A stretch of DNA of 64,000 bases from Paracoccus sp. MKU1 (GCF_001447385.1 NZ_LLWQ01000215.1:62001-126000); one strand, 5' to 3'; counted from the first letter of the stretch, positions 51,984 through 61,370 are shown. Made by a program: numbers and translations. The notes: generated from the sequence alone by a model not told the origin.

Positions 51984-53581
51984 GCCGGAGCCTGCTCCAG
52001 CAGGCCGCGCGCCTCCAGTTCCTCGCGGATCATCTTCTTGGTGATCTTGCCATAGGCCGATTTCGGCAGGCCGTCCCAGAACAGGAACCGCTTGGGCAGC
52101 TTGTAGCGCGACAGCTTCGGGGCCAGGAACGCCGCCAGTTCCTCCTCGGTCACCGGGGCGCTGGCGACGCAGACCGCCCAGCCGACCTCGCCCCAGAGCG
52201 GGTCGGGCACGCCCAGCACCGCGACTTCGGAAATGGCGGGATGGGTCAGGATCTTCTCCTCGATCTCGCGCGGATAGATGTTCGAGCCGCCCGAGATGAA
52301 CATGTCCGACTCGCGCCCGGTGATATACAGGAACCCCGCCTCGTCCATATGGCCCAGGTCGCCGGTGCGGAACCAGCCGTCGCGAAAGGCCTTCGCATTG
52401 GCCTGCGGGTTCCGGTAGTAGCCGGCAAAGACGGCGGGGCCGATGACGCAGATCTCGCCGGTCTGGCCGGGCGGCAGTTCGCGACCCTGATCGTCCTGGA
52501 CCTGGATCTCGATGCCGGTGCGGGCATGGCCGCAGGTGCCGATGCGGGTGGTCGGGCCGTCCTCGGCATCGTGGAGATGCGCGGGCAGCACGGTGATGTT
52601 GCCGGTGCATTCGCCCAGGCCGAAATATTGCACCAGCACCTTGCCCAGGGTGCGCAGCGCCTTTTGCTGGTCCACCCGATACATCGGCGCGCCGGCATAG
52701 ATCACATAGCGCAGCGACGCGGTGTCGGCCGTTTCCGTCGCCGGATGCTCGACCAGCAGCTTCAGGATCGTCGGCACGGTGAACATGGTCGAGACGCGCC
52801 ATTCCCGCACCAGGTCCCAGACCTGCGCCACGTCGAAACGCTCGGTCGGCAGCAGCACGGTTTTCACCCCGCGCGCCACCTGGGTCAGCTGATGCACCCC
52901 CGCGCCATGCGACAGGGGCGCCACCACCAGCGAGGCGTCGTCGCCCGTCAGGCCCGGCATCAGGTCGGCCAAGTGGTTCGTGACCACGAAGGCCATCTGG
53001 CCGTGGGTCAGAACGCTGGCCTTGGGCCGGCCCGTGGTCCCCGAGGTGAAGAAGAACCAGCAGGGATCGTCGCGATCCACCGCCGCGACCTGCGGGCGGC
53101 TGCCCATGTGCTCGGCGGTGATGGTCTGCACCGAGGGGCCGAAGCCGGCCTGCCCGAAGGCCAGCGTGGTCACGCCGCAGGCTGCCGCATGGTCGGGAAA
53201 GGCGGCGTTGCACAGCATCAGCCGCGCACCCGAGGCTTCGGTCAGGTAAGCCACCTCCTCCGGGGTCTGGCGGAAGTTCGCGGGCACCCAGACGCCGCCC
53301 GCGCGCCAGGTGGCGAACATGGCCTGCATCATCTCCATGCAGTTCTGCGACTGGCACATCACCCGGTCGCCCTTTTGCAGGCCAAAGCGGGTTTGCAGCG
53401 CATGGGCCAGCGCGTCGGCGCGGGCCTCGAACTCGGCCCATGTCCAGCGCGCCTCGCCCATGACCAGCGCGATGCCGTCCGGGTCGCGCCGCGCGGCCTG
53501 GGTCAGGAAGGTGGCAAGGTTCATCACCCGGGTCGAAACCGGGGTCAGGCCGCCGATGGGTTCGGTGGCGGGTTCGGTCAT
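51980..53581 (-). CDS. Acyl-CoA synthetase (AMP-forming)
   Basis: ANL-family ligase of 533 residues that activates an organic acid with ATP and CoA. Motifs: FFFTSGTTGRPKASVLTH (phosphate loop), YFGLGECTG (adenine site), GWFRTGDLGHMDEAGFLYI and the catalytic Lys in KSAYGKITKKM. ATG at 53581 overlaps the thiolase stop. The substrate is probably the acid brought in by the TRAP carrier. The sequence is closer to fatty- or aryl-chain ligases than to acetyl-CoA synthetases. Confidence 0.9.
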   Translation of the reverse strand: MTEPATEPIGGLTPVSTRVMNLATFLTQAARRDPDGIALVMGEARWTWAEFEARADALAHALQTRFGLQKGDRVMCQSQNCMEMMQAMFATWRAGGVWVPANFRQTPEEVAYLTEASGARLMLCNAAFPDHAAACGVTTLAFGQAGFGPSVQTITAEHMGSRPQVAAVDRDDPCWFFFTSGTTGRPKASVLTHGQMAFVVTNHLADLMPGLTGDDASLVVAPLSHGAGVHQLTQVARGVKTVLLPTERFDVAQVWDLVREWRVSTMFTVPTILKLLVEHPATETADTASLRYVIYAGAPMYRVDQQKALRTLGKVLVQYFGLGECTGNITVLPAHLHDAEDGPTTRIGTCGHARTGIEIQVQDDQGRELPPGQTGEICVIGPAVFAGYYRNPQANAKAFRDGWFRTGDLGHMDEAGFLYITGRESDMFISGGSNIYPREIEEKILTHPAISEVAVLGVPDPLWGEVGWAVCVASAPVTEEELAAFLAPKLSRYKLPKRFLFWDGLPKSAYGKITKKMIREELEARGLLEQAPA

Positions 53582-54747
53582 TTCACGCGCTCCAGGATCG
53601 AGCAATAGCTGGCGACCGCCGCGCCGCCCATGTTGAAGACGCCGCCCAGCGTGGCGCCGGGCACCTGCATGGCCCCGGCATCGCCGGCCAGCTGCATGGC
53701 CACCATGACATGCTGCGACAAGCCGGTGGCGCCGATCGGATGGCCGCGCGACTTCAGCCCGCCCGAGGGGTTCACCGGCAGCGCGCCGTCGAACCGGGTC
53801 ACGCCGTCGCGGATGACGCGCCAGCCCTGGCCGCGCGGGGCCAGGCCCATGGCCTCGTATTCGATCATCTCGGCGGTGGTGAAGCAGTCATGCGTCTCGA
53901 CCAGCGACAGGTCGGTGATGCCGAGCCCGGCCTGATCCAGCGCCGCAGCCCAGGCCCGGTGCGGCCCGTCGAAGGCGATGGGATCGCGCCGCGACAGCGC
54001 CAGAAGGTCGCCGGCCTGCGCCCGGGCGCGGAAACGGATGGCGCGTTGCAGGTCGGCCGCCATCTCGGGCGCGGCCAGAACCAGCGCCGCCGCCCCGTCC
54101 GAGACCAGCGAGCAATCGGTGCGCCGCAGCGGTCCCGCGACGCGCGGGTTCTTGTCCGAGATGGTGTTGCAGAACGCCAGATCGAAGGGCTTCTGCATAT
54201 GCGCATAGGGGTTGCGCATGCCGTTTTCGTGGTTCTTGGCGGCGATCATCGCCAGCTCCTCGGAGCGGTCGCCGTGGCGCTGGAAATAGCTTTCGGTGAT
54301 GCGGCCGAAGACGCCGGCGAAACCGCCGGGAATCTCGCCCTCCTCGGGGACGTAGCTCGCGGACAACAGGATGTCGCCGACCTGGTCGCCGGGCGTCGCG
54401 CTCATCTTCTCCGCGCCGATCACCAGCGCCACGCGCCCCCGCCCCGAGGCGATGAAATCCGCCGCCGCATACAGCGCGGCCGAGCCGGTGGCGCAGGCGT
54501 TTTCCGTGCGCATGAAGGGCACGCCCGCCAGTTCCGGCGTGCCCATGGCGACCAGCGCGCCCTGGAAGTCCTGCCGCGAGAAGCCGTTGTTGTAGACGCC
54601 GACGAAGATGCCGTCCACGGCATCGGCGCCCAGGCCGGCGTGGTCCAGCGCCGGCCGTGCCACCTCGGCCATCAGGGCCAGCGTGTCGGGTGCCTCGGAC
54701 TTGCCGAATTTCGTATGCGCCCAGCCGACGATCAGCGGATCGGTCAT
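53578..54747 (-). CDS. Thiolase (SCP2-type acetyl-CoA acetyltransferase)
   Basis: A 389-residue thiolase. It has the acylation Cys in RTENACATGSAALYAA, a long family-specific insert (KNHENGMRNPYAHMQK), ETHDCFTTAEMIEYEAMGL and the NPSGGLKSRGHPIGATG motif with the catalytic His. The HDCF in place of the usual NEAF marks the SCP2/unusual thiolase branch, which often acts on branched or steroid-like chains. It overlaps the IclR gene and the ligase gene as ATGA. Confidence 0.9.
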   Translation of the reverse strand: MTDPLIVGWAHTKFGKSEAPDTLALMAEVARPALDHAGLGADAVDGIFVGVYNNGFSRQDFQGALVAMGTPELAGVPFMRTENACATGSAALYAAADFIASGRGRVALVIGAEKMSATPGDQVGDILLSASYVPEEGEIPGGFAGVFGRITESYFQRHGDRSEELAMIAAKNHENGMRNPYAHMQKPFDLAFCNTISDKNPRVAGPLRRTDCSLVSDGAAALVLAAPEMAADLQRAIRFRARAQAGDLLALSRRDPIAFDGPHRAWAAALDQAGLGITDLSLVETHDCFTTAEMIEYEAMGLAPRGQGWRVIRDGVTRFDGALPVNPSGGLKSRGHPIGATGLSQHVMVAMQLAGDAGAMQVPGATLGGVFNMGGAAVASYCSILERVK

Positions 54748-55556
54748 GCGATGTTCCTTTTCGGTTGCGTCTCGAGCGCGGCGAGACGGGTTTCGACCAG
54801 TCGCGCCTCGCGGTGCAGCGCGGCGGCCAGTTCGGCCTGCCGCGCCTCGCCCATGCGGCTCTCGATGGCGGCGATAGAGAGCGCCCCGGCCGGGCGGCCG
54901 TCGGGCCAGAGGATGGCGACGCCCAGGCCCCAGGATCCCGGCACCACGCGGCCGGGATTCAGCGCGTGGCCGGCCGCGCGCGCATGAGCCAGGTCCTCGG
55001 CCAGCGCCGGCGCCAGACCCGGGGCAAGCACCTCGATCAGCGGCTTGGCCTTTTGCAACAGCGCCTCGCCCTCGGGCGCCGGCAGGGCGGCGAGGATCGC
55101 CAGCGCGCCGGCGCCGACGCCCGCGGGCTTGCGGTCGCCGCGCATCAGCGCATGGGTGCGGATCGGGAAATCGCCCTCGATCCGCTCCAGGCACAGGGTA
55201 TGGTCGCCCTGCGACACGGTCAGCAGCAGGGTGTCGCCGGTTTCGCGCGCCAGCCGCAGCATGGACTCACGGGCGTGATGCAGGATGCCGTGGCGCTCGG
55301 CGGCGAAGCTGCCCAGCAGATAGGCCTCGGGACCCAGGTGATAGCGCCGGGTGCGGCGGTCCTGCTCGACCATGCGCGCCGCCGCCAGCGCCAACAGCAG
55401 CCGCCGCACCGTGGGCCGTGTCAGCCCGGTCATGGCGGCCAATTGCCCCAATGCCAGCCCCTCGTCGCCGCCCCTGCCGACCAGCGACAGCAGCGACAGC
55501 GCGCGGGCAACCGCTTGCGAGCCGCTGGTCGGTTCAGGGGCGGGCGCCTCGGTCAT
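54744..55556 (-). CDS. IclR-family regulator within the TRAP operon
   Basis: A 270-residue IclR protein with an N-terminal winged helix (LGQLAAMTGLTRPTVRRLLLAL, about 40-62) and a C-terminal effector domain (YHLGPEAYLLGSF through GALSIAAIESRMGEA). It lies between dctP and the thiolase, overlapping both, so the regulator is expressed with the operon it likely controls. The effector is probably the TRAP substrate or its CoA ester. Confidence 0.88.
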   Translation of the reverse strand: MTEAPAPEPTSGSQAVARALSLLSLVGRGGDEGLALGQLAAMTGLTRPTVRRLLLALAAARMVEQDRRTRRYHLGPEAYLLGSFAAERHGILHHARESMLRLARETGDTLLLTVSQGDHTLCLERIEGDFPIRTHALMRGDRKPAGVGAGALAILAALPAPEGEALLQKAKPLIEVLAPGLAPALAEDLAHARAAGHALNPGRVVPGSWGLGVAILWPDGRPAGALSIAAIESRMGEARQAELAAALHREARLVETRLAALETQPKRNIA

Positions 55557-56572
55557 CAGGCGAGCTTCCGGCCGACGGCGGCTTCCAGGATCTCCCATGC
55601 CTCGTCGCCATAGGTCTTTTTCCACTCGGCGTAGAAACCGGCCTCGCGCAGCTTGTCCTCGAAGGGCTGCGGGTCGACGTCGTTGAAGACGAAGCCCTGG
55701 CCTTCCAGATCGCCGCGCAGCGTGGCGTTCAGCGCCATCACGTCCGCGCGCTGGTTTTCCGCGCCGGCGTTGAAATGCCTGGCGACGATCTGCTGCGTCT
55801 CCTCGGGCAGGGCGCCCCAGGCGCGGCGGTTGCCCAGAAGCCAGAAGCCGTCCCACATGTGGTTGGTCATGGACAGGTATTTCTGCACCTCCCACAGCTT
55901 GGCGACCTTCATGATCGCCAGCGGGTTTTCCTGCCCGTCCACGATGCCGGTTTGCAGCGCGGTATAGACCTCGGCAAAGTTGATCGAGGCGGGCGCGGCG
56001 CCGAAGGCCGAGAAGAGCGAGGTCCAGAGCGGGCTGACCGGCACGCGGATCTTGAAGCCCTGGAAGTCCTCGGGCGTGGTGATGGGCTTGGTCGAGGTGG
56101 TGGTCTGGCGGAAGCCGTTGTCCCAGATCTTGTCCATCATCACCAGGCCGGCATTCTCGATCTGGCCGCGGGCATAGGCGCCCAGATCGCCGTCCATCGC
56201 CTTCCAGACCGTGTCGTAGTCGGGGAAGGCGAAGCCCACGCCGTTGATCGAGGCGTTCGGCACCAGCGTCGACAGGATCACCGGCGACAGCTGGAAGAAC
56301 TCGACCCCGCCCGAGCGCAGCTGGCCCAGCACGTCGGTATCGGCGCCCAGCTGGTTCGAGGGGAAGATCTGGATGTCCACCGCGCCCGAGGTTTCTTCCA
56401 GGATCGCCTTGACCGCCTCGGCCAGCCGGACGTTGCTGGGATGCTCCAAGGGCTGGTTGTTCGCGATCTTGTAGCTGAATTCGGCGGCGCGGGCGGCGCC
56501 CGGCCGGATGAAGGGCGCGGCGAGCGCCCCTGCGGCGGCACCCATCAGGACGCTGCGGCGGGTGATGGTCAT
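55556..56572 (-). CDS. TRAP transporter solute-binding protein (DctP)
   Basis: Periplasmic binding protein of 338 residues with a Tat-like signal (RRSVLMGAAAGALAAPF). Family motifs: ANNQPLEHPSNVRLAEAV, DIQIFPSNQLG, GFKIRVPVSPLW with the carboxylate-binding Arg, and NFAEVYTALQTGIVDGQENP. It therefore binds an organic acid. It is encoded after the fused membrane subunit, with 29 nt between and GGGAGGAGG before ATG. Confidence 0.92.
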   Translation of the reverse strand: MTITRRSVLMGAAAGALAAPFIRPGAARAAEFSYKIANNQPLEHPSNVRLAEAVKAILEETSGAVDIQIFPSNQLGADTDVLGQLRSGGVEFFQLSPVILSTLVPNASINGVGFAFPDYDTVWKAMDGDLGAYARGQIENAGLVMMDKIWDNGFRQTTTSTKPITTPEDFQGFKIRVPVSPLWTSLFSAFGAAPASINFAEVYTALQTGIVDGQENPLAIMKVAKLWEVQKYLSMTNHMWDGFWLLGNRRAWGALPEETQQIVARHFNAGAENQRADVMALNATLRGDLEGQGFVFNDVDPQPFEDKLREAGFYAEWKKTYGDEAWEILEAAVGRKLA

Positions 56573-56601
56573 GTTTTCCTCCTCCCCGAAGGCTGTTGAA
56601 A

Positions 56602-58479
56602 TCAAAGCAAGGCGGTCGAGAACCAGGGCACGGCGGCGATGGCCAGCAGGCCGACCAGCAGCGCCGCCAGATAGGGCCAGATCCGGCGCATGACCTGGTC
56701 GGCCGGCACGTCGGCGATCTTGCAGGCGATGTAGAAGCCGATGCCGATGGGCGGGGCCATCAGCCCGATGTTCATCGCCGTGACGATGACCATGGCGTAA
56801 TGGATGTCGTGGATGCCCAGGCCGCGGGCGATGGGGAACATGATCGGCGCCAGAAGCACGATGGCCGGCAGCCCCTCCAGCACGCAGCCGAGGATCAGGA
56901 AGATCAGGATCGAGGCCAGCATGAACACCACCCAGCCGCCCGGCAGGCCGGTGACGACGGCCATCAGGTCGCGGGCGAAACCCGATTGCGTCAGCGCCCA
57001 GGCCATTGCGGATGCCGCGCCCAGGATCAGCAGGATCGCGCCGGACATGGCGGCCGTCTCGACCAGCATGGTGCCCAGCCTGCGGATCGGGATGCCGCCG
57101 TAAAGCACGACGCCGATGACGAAGGCATAGACCACGGCGATGGTCGAGACCTCGGTCGCGGTCGCCACGCCGCCGCCGACCAGGCTGCGGATCATGAAGG
57201 GCAGGACCAGCGCCGGCGCGGCGATGATCGCGGTCCTGCCGATCAGCGGCAGGGTGGCGGCGCGCACGCCCGACATGTCCTCGTTCCGCGCCTTCCAGCG
57301 CGCCAGCACGGCCAGCACCACCAGCAGCACCATGGCGATGACGAAGCCCGAGGTGAACAGCCCGGCGATGGACACGCCCGCGACCGAGCCCAGCACGATC
57401 AGCACGATCGAGGGCGGCACGGTATCGGCCATGGCCGCGCCGGTGGCCAGCAGCGCCGTCATCTCGGGCGCGGAATGGCCGCGCCTGCGCATCTCGGGGA
57501 AGAGCGCGGGCGCCACCGTCGCCATGTCCGAGACCTTGGAGCCGGAAATCCCCGAGACCAGGAACATCGAGCCCAGCAGCACATAGCTCATCCCCGCCTT
57601 GACGTGGCCAAGCAGCGAGGCGAGGAAATTGACGATGGCCTTGCCCATGCCGGTGGCGTCGAGGATGCAGCCCAGCAGCACGAAGACCGGCACCGACAGC
57701 AGGATCAGCGAGGACATGCCCTCGTCGATGCGGCCCATCATCACGAAGATCGGCGCATGGCTGGCGAAGGTCAGGTAGGCCAGCGTCCCCAGCGCGAAGC
57801 AGAAGGCGATGGGCACGCCGATGCACAGCAGCACCGCCACCAGCAGGCCCAGCCAGATCGGCAGGTTCCAGTTGCCGATGGAAAGCAGCGCCGGCCGGGC
57901 GAACCACAACAGCGCCACCGCCGCCGCCGTCACGGCCAGCGTCGCGGCGATGATGCGCCATTCGCGCGAGCGCAGCAGCGAAAGCACCGCCAGCACCGCC
58001 ATCAGCCCGATCCCGGCCGGCAGGGCCGAGGCGCGGTATGACATCGGCAGCCCCAGCGCCGGCGACCTGACGAAGCTTTCCTCATAGGCATATTCCACCG
58101 CGACCGGCAAAAGCCGTAGCAGCAGGACGCAGACCAGCACCTGACCCGCCACCTCGGCCACCCGCGCCAGCCGCTCGGGCAGCAGGGGCAGGAACACGGT
58201 CAGCCGCATGTGCTCGTGCCGGTCCACCGCCAGCGCCGCGCCCAGCATCGCCATCCAGATGAAGCTGATCGAGGCCACTTCGTCGCCCCAGATCAGCGGC
58301 TTCGCCAGCACATAGCGGAAGAACACATTGGCCAGAACGGTGACGATCATCACCGCCAGAAGGCCGGCGGCCAACACCTCGACCGGGCGCATCCATCGCT
58401 CGGCGCGCTTTGGCTCGGCCAGCGCCTCGATGCCGCCCAGGGCCAGCTCGCCCTCGGGCTGGGTGTCGGTCAGTTGCAT
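56602..58479 (-). CDS. TRAP transporter fused membrane subunits (DctQM)
   Basis: A 625-residue membrane protein. The first ~200 residues are a four-helix DctQ domain (ANVFFRYVLAKPLIWGDEVA, FIWMAMLGAALAV); the rest is a DctM domain with about 12 helices (GVPIAFCFALGTLAYLTF, GSMFLVSGISGSKVSDMA, ATGAAMADTVPPSIVLIVLG, MNIGLMAPPIGIGFY). Fused QM forms are common. ATG at 58479 follows GGAGG. It is the first gene of a seven-gene operon running to 50398. Confidence 0.92.
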   Translation of the reverse strand: MQLTDTQPEGELALGGIEALAEPKRAERWMRPVEVLAAGLLAVMIVTVLANVFFRYVLAKPLIWGDEVASISFIWMAMLGAALAVDRHEHMRLTVFLPLLPERLARVAEVAGQVLVCVLLLRLLPVAVEYAYEESFVRSPALGLPMSYRASALPAGIGLMAVLAVLSLLRSREWRIIAATLAVTAAAVALLWFARPALLSIGNWNLPIWLGLLVAVLLCIGVPIAFCFALGTLAYLTFASHAPIFVMMGRIDEGMSSLILLSVPVFVLLGCILDATGMGKAIVNFLASLLGHVKAGMSYVLLGSMFLVSGISGSKVSDMATVAPALFPEMRRRGHSAPEMTALLATGAAMADTVPPSIVLIVLGSVAGVSIAGLFTSGFVIAMVLLVVLAVLARWKARNEDMSGVRAATLPLIGRTAIIAAPALVLPFMIRSLVGGGVATATEVSTIAVVYAFVIGVVLYGGIPIRRLGTMLVETAAMSGAILLILGAASAMAWALTQSGFARDLMAVVTGLPGGWVVFMLASILIFLILGCVLEGLPAIVLLAPIMFPIARGLGIHDIHYAMVIVTAMNIGLMAPPIGIGFYIACKIADVPADQVMRRIWPYLAALLVGLLAIAAVPWFSTALL

Positions 58480-58522
58480 TGCATTCCTCCCATGGCGGCG
58501 GGGCCTCCCCTCCCTGCTATTG

Positions 58523-58537
58523 GTCCATGATATGGAC
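58523..58537. promoter_or_regulatory. Palindrome upstream of the TRAP operon
   Basis: GTCCAT-GAT-ATGGAC is a perfect 6-bp inverted repeat 44 nt before the dctQM start. It is a candidate site for the IclR protein of this operon. Confidence 0.4.
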
Positions 58538-58649
58538 GCAACAGCTGCCGCGTTTTTGGGAATTTCTGGGCGATTCTCGGCAAAGTGCAAGCGAAAATTG
58601 CCGAACGCCGCGCTTTCGGCCTTATAGGGCGATCTTCTGCAAATATTTC

Positions 58650-58666
58650 ATTCTATATAATGGAAT
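58650..58666. promoter_or_regulatory. AT-rich near-palindrome, IclR-like
   Basis: ATTCTATATAATGGAAT (17 bp) is symmetrical except at two paired positions and has outer arms ATTC/GAAT. The AT-rich pocket 58639-58679 may hold the TRAP operon promoter on the minus strand. Binding by the IclR protein is inference. Confidence 0.4.
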
Positions 58667-58693
58667 AATGCTCTTTATCCGGGGACACAGCAA

Positions 58694-58723
58694 CAACGGC
58701 CGCGCCAACTGGCGCGGCCGTTG
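58694..58723 (-). terminator. Strong hairpin after the monooxygenase gene
   Basis: A perfect 13-bp stem, CAACGGCCGCGCC (58694-58706) and GGCGCGGCCGTTG (58711-58723), with loop AACT. It lies about 90 nt past the monooxygenase stop on the minus strand. No U-tract follows on either strand, but stem strength supports termination or mRNA end protection. Confidence 0.5.
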
Positions 58724-58814
58724 CTGACATGCATTTGCCCCTCGCTTCCATCCGCCTTGCGCGGCGCCGTCACGGCATCGGATGGACAGGGCTGGCGGCA
58801 GCGGAGAGGGGGCG

Positions 58815-60455
58815 TTACTCCGCCGCCAGCGCCGGGCTGTCGGCCAGGTCCAGCGTCCGCATCACCGCATCGACGCGCTGCTGGAAGGCCTCGGGGCTGT
58901 TCGCCGTGGCCGCGACATAGAAGTCCGGCCGGATCAGCACATATTTCGCGTCGATCTCGTCGAGCCAGCGCTTGTAGGTGCCCTCGGCGTCGATCACCGC
59001 GCAGCCGCCGCCGGGGGCGCAGACCTGCACGCCGAACCCCTCCAGCCGGTCGAGCTGTGCCCGCTGCCCGGGCGTCAGGGCCGCCAGCGGATCGGCCTCA
59101 TAGCCGATCACCACCCAGCCCCGGCCCACGGCCTGGTCGAAGCGGTCGCGCCGGCCCCTGTGCTCGACCACGCCCTGCACCGACAGCTCGCCGGCATGGG
59201 CGCTGGCCGGGCACCAGGCGCCGGGGCCGAGATGGCAGATATCGGTCGGCACCGGCCGCTGGCCGCGGGCCTGAAGCTCGGCGATCATGCGGGCGTCGCG
59301 GGCCGCGGCCTCTGTCTCGTCGGCGATGCAGATGATGCTGCCCAGCTCCTGGCTGAAGTCGATGTAGTGGCAGGCATGGTCCTTGCGCTCGCTGGTATAG
59401 CTGTCCAGCAGGCCGAGGCCCGCCTTGCCCTCGAGGATCAGGTTCAGCCGCCAGGCCATGGCCACCGCATCGCGCAGGCCCGCGCACAGCCCCTCGCCGG
59501 CAAAGGGCGGCATCAGATGCGCGGCGTCGCCGCCGATCAGGCAGCGGCCCTTGTGCCATTGCTTCGCCCAGCGGGCCTGGAAGCGATAGACGGCGGCACG
59601 CTCCAGCTCGGCATTCCCGGGGGTGAGGCCCCAGGGTTGCAGCAGTTCCCACGCCCTTTCCGGGGTCTGCATCTCGGCCACCGATTCCCCGGGCAGCACC
59701 ATGAACTCCCAGCGGCGGCGGTCGGGCTGGCCGGGCTGCGGCGCGGGGCCGCCGGGGACGATGGTGGTCGGGCGCCTGGGGTCGCAAAGCTGCCACTGCG
59801 CCGGCTCATCCGGGCGCGCGGCGCAGTAGTCGAACTTCGGCAGCATGTCGAGGATCAGCCAGTCGAAGAAATAGCCCTTGTCCTCGTTCTCGATGCCAAG
59901 CGCATGGCGCACGAAGCTGTTGGCGCCGTCGGTGCCGGCGACGAATTTCGCCCGGATCGTCCGGCGCTCGCCGTCCGGGCCGACCTCCTCGGGGCTCTGT
60001 TGCAGCGCCAGGGTGACGCCCTTCGCGTCCTGGTCCAGCGCGACGGCGTTCCAGCCGCGCAGCATGGTGATTTCCGGCATGCTGCCCGCCAGCTTCAGCA
60101 GGCGCTTTTCCAGCAGCGGCTGGTTGAACCAATAGCGCACCCGCCAGCCGCTGGCCGACCGGCTCTGCCAGTCCACGATCTGGAGGTTCTCGCCCTTGGC
60201 GTTGCGCCAGTAATAAAGCTCGTCGTGATGGTTGATCGAGGGATCGGTCTCGGCATCGATGCCCAGCGTGGCCAGGATGCGCGCGATCTCGTGGTCGAAG
60301 GTCACGGCGCGCGGCAGGTCGTAATGCGTGCTCCAACGCTCGACCAGCGTCACGCGCTTGCCGCGCTGGCCCAGCAGGATCGCCAGCAGCGTGCCGACCG
60401 GGCCCGCGCCGACGATGGCGACATCGGTGTCGACGGCTTGGTGAGATGGGGTCAT
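58815..60455 (-). CDS. FAD-dependent aromatic monooxygenase (MhpA-like)
   Basis: Group A flavoprotein hydroxylase of 546 residues related to 3-(3-hydroxyphenyl)propionate hydroxylase. Seen: Rossmann motif DVAIVGAGPVGTLLAILLGQ (about 11-30), AGTDGANSFVRHALGI (DG motif), CLIGGDAAHLMPPFAGEG (second FAD motif) and a thioredoxin-like C-terminal domain. ATG at 60455 follows GGGAGGAG. It is alone in its transcript and divergent from a TetR gene, which probably represses it. The product could enter meta-cleavage or beta-ketoadipate routes; the pca genes lie 1.8 kb to the right but no ring-cleavage gene is visible. Confidence 0.87.
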   Translation of the reverse strand: MTPSHQAVDTDVAIVGAGPVGTLLAILLGQRGKRVTLVERWSTHYDLPRAVTFDHEIARILATLGIDAETDPSINHHDELYYWRNAKGENLQIVDWQSRSASGWRVRYWFNQPLLEKRLLKLAGSMPEITMLRGWNAVALDQDAKGVTLALQQSPEEVGPDGERRTIRAKFVAGTDGANSFVRHALGIENEDKGYFFDWLILDMLPKFDYCAARPDEPAQWQLCDPRRPTTIVPGGPAPQPGQPDRRRWEFMVLPGESVAEMQTPERAWELLQPWGLTPGNAELERAAVYRFQARWAKQWHKGRCLIGGDAAHLMPPFAGEGLCAGLRDAVAMAWRLNLILEGKAGLGLLDSYTSERKDHACHYIDFSQELGSIICIADETEAAARDARMIAELQARGQRPVPTDICHLGPGAWCPASAHAGELSVQGVVEHRGRRDRFDQAVGRGWVVIGYEADPLAALTPGQRAQLDRLEGFGVQVCAPGGGCAVIDAEGTYKRWLDEIDAKYVLIRPDFYVAATANSPEAFQQRVDAVMRTLDLADSPALAAE

Positions 60456-60689
60456 CCTTGCTCCTCCCTGAAACAATCGCCGGGGTTCCGGCCCGATCGC
60501 CCGCGCTCCCCTGCGGGCGGATCGCTTGAGGATGAACTTCTTCTAAAAATGAATGATCGTCAACTTTGATTATAATTCATGACAGCGGGAAATCTGCAAT
60601 GCTTTGACAGGGCGGCGAAAATTCCCCCACCTGCCTGCGGCCTCTTGTCGCGTCGGGCGGCCCAGCCTGCCCCTCGGCTTGAGAACCGA

Positions 60690-60720
60690 TTCGTTTCCGA
60701 ATATGGTTCGTTTCCGAATA
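60690..60720. promoter_or_regulatory. Tandem palindromic operators before the TetR gene
   Basis: TTCGTTTCCGAATA occurs twice, at 60690-60703 and 60707-60720, 17 bp apart. Each holds the palindrome TTCG-TTTC-CGAA. They end 11 nt before the TetR start codon and lie in the region divergent from the monooxygenase, as expected for autoregulation and repression of both. Confidence 0.75.
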
Positions 60721-60731
60721 CGGAGCAGGAC

Positions 60732-61370
60732 ATGGCCGAGGCAGGGATCCAGGGCGAAGGCCGCGTGGCGCGGCGCCAGCGGCGCAACCGGGCGGCGCTG
60801 ATCAAGGCGGCGCGCGAGATCATGACCGAGAAGGGCGCCGAGGCCGCCACCATGCTGGAGATCGCCGAGCGCGCCGATGTCGGTGCCGGGACGATCTACA
60901 ATTATTTCAGGTCCAAGGACGAACTGGCCATCGCCGTGCTCGAGGGGCTGATGCACGACCTGGGCGTCAGCATCCAGGCCGTCACCGACAGGTTCGAGGA
61001 TCCGGCGCAGGTCTATGCCTTCGGCCTCCGCACCGTTCTGGACACCGCGACCGGCGATCCGCGCTGGCGGCAGATGCTGCACCGCTCCGAGGTGATCGCG
61101 GATGCGCTGTTCCGCATGATGGGACCCTTCGCGATCCGCGACCTGCGCCAGGCCTCGGCGGCCGGCCGGTTCGAGGCCGGGGATACCGAGCTGATCTGGC
61201 GGCTGACCTGTCACGCGCTGATCGGTGCCAGCCTGGGGATCACCGAAGACCAGCTTTCACCCGCCGAAAGCGAGCGGATCGTGGCCCGTTTGCTCTGCAT
61301 CACCGGCCTGGACCTGGCCAGCGCCACCGAACTGGCCAGCCGGCCGCGCCCGCCGCTGCCCGGCCGCTAG
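60732..61370 (+). CDS. TetR-family regulator
   Basis: A 212-residue regulator with an N-terminal HTH (AALIKAAREIMTEKGAEAAT, then IAERADVGAGTIYNYFRSKDEL, about 20-68) and a C-terminal ligand domain of helices. ATG at 60732 lies directly after two tandem palindromes. It is divergent from the MhpA-like monooxygenase with about 275 nt between, and probably represses it until the aromatic substrate binds. It overlaps the convergent IclR gene by 4 nt. Confidence 0.88.
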   Translation: MAEAGIQGEGRVARRQRRNRAALIKAAREIMTEKGAEAATMLEIAERADVGAGTIYNYFRSKDELAIAVLEGLMHDLGVSIQAVTDRFEDPAQVYAFGLRTVLDTATGDPRWRQMLHRSEVIADALFRMMGPFAIRDLRQASAAGRFEAGDTELIWRLTCHALIGASLGITEDQLSPAESERIVARLLCITGLDLASATELASRPRPPLPGR

